The notes under the pieces: generated by a model | What the model was told of the DNA's origin: nothing | Databases searched by the model: none | What the model saw: only the letters and a program-made list of their open reading frames with translations | Part shown: piece by piece, positions 61,801 through 64,000 of the stretch | Layout: each line of letters opens with the position of its first letter | How positions within the stretch are numbered: the stretch's first letter is position 1 | Translations under genes and position numbers: made by a program | DNA from: Otis tarda | Lineage: Eukaryota > Chordata > Aves > Otidiformes > Otididae | Direction: 5' to 3' | Length of the DNA: 64,000 nt | NCBI GenBank assembly: GCA_026413225.1 | Contig: CM048591.1 | Location: 76,682,009-76,746,008 of the forward strand

Positions 61801-61845
61801 GGTCTCCGGTACACCATCCACGGAGTCCGTGTCCTTACTGCAACA

Positions 61846-61851
61846 GTTCCT
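61846..61851. repeat. Target site duplication, right copy (GTTCCT)
   Basis: Exact partner of 61517-61522, directly after the terminal CA. Confidence 0.85.
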
Positions 61852-63033
61852 GTTTCCCTGCTCACCTGTGCTAAGGGTGAAATGAGTTTACTCACCTAAG
61901 TGTCAGGAGGGCATGGTTTGGTCCTACAACAAGATCTTCTCCCACGCTCCGTTAGCACATCTCATTTGGATTGCATCTATAGGACTTCCAGTTCAAGCTA
62001 CGATAAACAGAAGGATGCTGGGAGGGCAATTCCCAGTACCTGAGCTAGGCTTAAGGCAGATTTAATTAATGTTCCTAGAAATGTCTGTCAGGCAGCAAAA
62101 TTACCTTCTCTTATAAAATTCTTTCCTGCATTCAGAAGGAAACAGTACTGCAACGCCAGTCCTCTGCACACAGATAACAGAGAAACGAAAGACTGCCAGT
62201 ACCAAATTTTCTGAAACCGAACAGATGCGAAACTTCAGAGAACTGAAAGGACTTGCTAGACAGATCTATCAGGGGCCAAGGAGAGGATGAAACAACAAGA
62301 TTTCATCACTGTGGTATGACAAATGTTTTTTGTCTGAGGATCTCTTGTTCTCATCTGCGGACTCGCTCTTAAAGCACGCGCAGATGGTTCACTTGGATGC
62401 AGACAACAGACTACTGCGAGCAGAACGTCTGTCCCTGCTGTGATACAGCCTTGCAAATATTTTCACTGAAACAGTCAAAATGAAAGCCACGGTTATTTAA
62501 AGCATAGTTCAGTGTCAAAAGGAGGCACGTAAATGTCAAGGTATCACAGATTAAAGGATTTTCTGCTTTGCTTAACTACTTCTGCGCTTGCTTACAGTGG
62601 TGAAAAACCAGTACAGCCAGATTTAATGACGGGGAAGGATGAGTATTTAGGGGCAGGTCAGAGGGAATCCATCCAGGACATCTGCAGGAAGAGCTGGAGC
62701 GTGCAGTGATGCTCTGCAGGGACTGCTGGTACCATGGCCAAGAGGAGGGAACAACGCAGAGCATCACTCCATTGCTAAAATTGCTTAAGATCCGGATTTG
62801 CAGAGCATAATCTGGGTGAGGAGTCCGTAGTGTATCCATGAAACAACCTGAAGGATAATAATTAAGAAAAAGTAATTGTTATAAGGTGCTATTTGTGAAT
62901 TCCTGTTATTTCTTTTTGAATGTTGGGTGGATAACGACGTTTATCAGCCCTGACAGAGCCACATATCGGTACCAGCACAATTGCTCACCACCTGAACAGG
63001 GAGCAGATGCAATGCAGCACGGCCAGCTCCACT
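61852..63033. other. Unique non-coding stretch
   Basis: No gene or repeat recognised. Confidence 0.5.
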
Positions 63034-63137
63034 TCACAGAATCACAGAATCACAGAATCACAGAATCACAGAATCACAGAATCACAGAATCACAGAAGCA
63101 CAGAAGCACAGAATCACAGAAGTACAGAAGCACAGAT
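63034..63137 (-). repeat. Expanded CR1 tail octamer array, ~13 units
   Basis: Eight perfect TCACAGAA units (63034-63097) are followed by variants GCACAGAA, GCACAGAA, TCACAGAA, GTACAGAA and GCACAGAT. On the minus strand this is the (TTCTGTGA)n 3' terminus of CR1, which is usually only two to four units long. The variants lie on the side next to the CR1 body and the perfect units at the outer end. Confidence 0.95.
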
Positions 63138-63385
63138 TCTTTGAGGTTGGCAGAGACCTCCAAGATCATCAAGTCCAACCACCAACCCAACACCACCATG
63201 CCCACTAAACCCTGTCCTGCAGTGCCACCTCTGCACACTCTTTGAGCACCTCCAGGGATGGGGACTCCAGGGATGGTGACTCCACCGCCGCCCTGGGCAG
63301 CCTGGTCCAGCGCCCGACCACTCTGTCAGTGAAGAAGTGTTTCCTGATCCCCAGCCTAAACCTCCCCTGCTGCACCTTGAGGCAG
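63138..63385 (-). mobile_element. CR1 LINE 3' UTR, minus strand
   Basis: TTTGAGGTTGGCAGAGACCT, AGATCATCAAGTCCAACCAC and CACCACCATGCCCACTAAAC follow the array. This is the same subfamily as 41969-42505. A 15-bp block (CAGGGATGGGGACTC / CAGGGATGGTGACTC) is duplicated in tandem near 63252-63285. The copy ends near CCTCCCCTGCTGCACCTTGA and has no coding part. Confidence 0.93.
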
Positions 63386-64000
63386 AGTCCTGACAGTGCT
63401 CGCAAAACCCACCTTGGCCTGGTGGTTCAGCGCTTCCAATTTTTCCTCACTGCATGTTGTGGAAAATGACTGTCCTTGTAGTTGCACTTTGCAGGTGAAG
63501 AATAAAACCACTGCTGAAGAGCTGACCTAAAGGACGCGTCACGGACACGGCGTCGTGGCTGTGCGGCAGGGCCTCACCGCTCCGTAAGGGGCCTGGCAGC
63601 GACACCGCAGCCTCGTCGCCCTGTTCAGGAAACCTGGGGTGGAAGGACCCTCTGCAGCCCTGTCGAAACAGCAGCACAGCCGCCCAAATAACTCGTCTGT
63701 GCTTGTGAAGAGGTCTGCTGTGGAGCAGGGGCACGGGTCACCCAGTCTGCAGCTCTCGACCTCCAGCACCATCATTCCTCTCTGGCTTTTAACAGAAATT
63801 GTCAAACAAATGCTCACAAACCACGCGCAGCAGGCAGGAAGAGTGATTTTGCACGAGGCCCTCAGAGAAGGCGCACAGCTGTACAACGTCTCCTTCAGCC
63901 CCGTGCTGCAGAGAACTCTTAAAAATGCAAACTTTGAGCCAAACTGTGGCATATTTTCACATATTTTCACAAAGGGCAAAGCCTAGATGAATCAAGACCT
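63386..64000. other. Unique non-coding stretch
   Basis: Overlapping open frames on both strands (63539-63986) have no recognised domain. The AATAAA near 63501 is not tied to any transcript that I can see. CATATTTTCA is duplicated near 63950-63970. Confidence 0.5.

Larger units (their letters stand above)
61523..61845 (+). mobile_element. Solitary class II (ERVK/alpharetrovirus-like) LTR, 323 bp
   Basis: The element starts TGTGGGAACA and ends TTACTGCAACA, giving TGT...ACA termini, and exact 6-bp GTTCCT duplications lie on both sides. A CCAAT-type sequence lies near 61673, a TATA box TATAAAAG at 61771-61778 and AATAAA at 61795-61800. A TATA box and poly(A) signal about 20 nt apart, hence a very short R region, together with a ~320-bp length are characteristic of avian class II retroviral LTRs. 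No gag, pol or env lies next to it, so it is a recombinant solo LTR. The motifs look undamaged, which suggests it is younger than the CR1 copies. Confidence 0.87.

Noticed and set aside
1-64000. CRISPR arrays, bacterial operons, phage or plasmid genes
   Set aside because: No spaced direct repeats, ribosome-binding sites, dense coding or bacterial families. The octamer array at 63034 is contiguous with no spacers.
1-64000. tRNA, rRNA or other structured RNA genes
   Set aside because: No intact B-box-like GGTTCGAANCC with a paired cloverleaf and no rRNA core motifs were seen. A covariance-model search would be needed to exclude small RNAs.

Overview
The window looks like nuclear DNA from a bird. 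It holds many 3' fragments of CR1 LINEs with their octamer tails, two solitary endogenous-retrovirus LTRs of avian type, short A-rich and TA-rich runs, and no dense gene array, operons or bacterial signals. The CR1 and LTR types fit a neoavian bird better than a chicken-like one, but I cannot name the species. I find no protein-coding gene that I recognise. Most open frames are short, overlap on both strands and lack family motifs. The window is best read as intergenic sequence or one large intron.

Layout. 1-8.3 kb is unique sequence with an 11-bp perfect hairpin (2462-2495), a diverged ~60-bp duplicated segment (3827-3889 and 5214-5279) and a CpG-dense patch (4330-4510). 8.34-8.64 kb carries a very old antisense LINE reverse-transcriptase relic. 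10399-11522 is a complete solitary class III (ERVL-like) LTR with a perfect 5-bp target duplication. 17.08-18.74 kb holds two minus-strand CR1 3' ends. 18.7-33.7 kb is mostly unique, with three MIR/L2-like relics, a TA-rich microsatellite, a small CR1 end and several exon-like blocks. 33.77 kb holds a short CR1. 41.97-42.5 kb is a longer CR1 that still carries a frameshifted reverse-transcriptase C-terminus. 43.4-58.3 kb is unique apart from two small CR1 pieces. 58.3-59.6 kb has two CR1 copies of one subfamily facing opposite ways. 61523-61845 is a solitary class II (ERVK/alpharetrovirus-like) LTR with a perfect 6-bp target duplication. 63034-63385 is a CR1 end whose octamer tail has expanded to about 13 units.

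How the parts relate. Nothing here forms a pathway. The two LTRs are the most secure calls, because each has TG...CA ends, a core promoter, a poly(A) signal and an exact target duplication of the length expected for its class. The open question is whether any exon-like block (22097-22265, 31139-31185, 43440-43770, 56907-57039, all plus strand) belongs to a real spliced transcript. RNA evidence or cross-species alignment would decide this. Several AT-rich, homeodomain-motif-rich stretches look like conserved non-coding elements, but conservation cannot be seen from one sequence.
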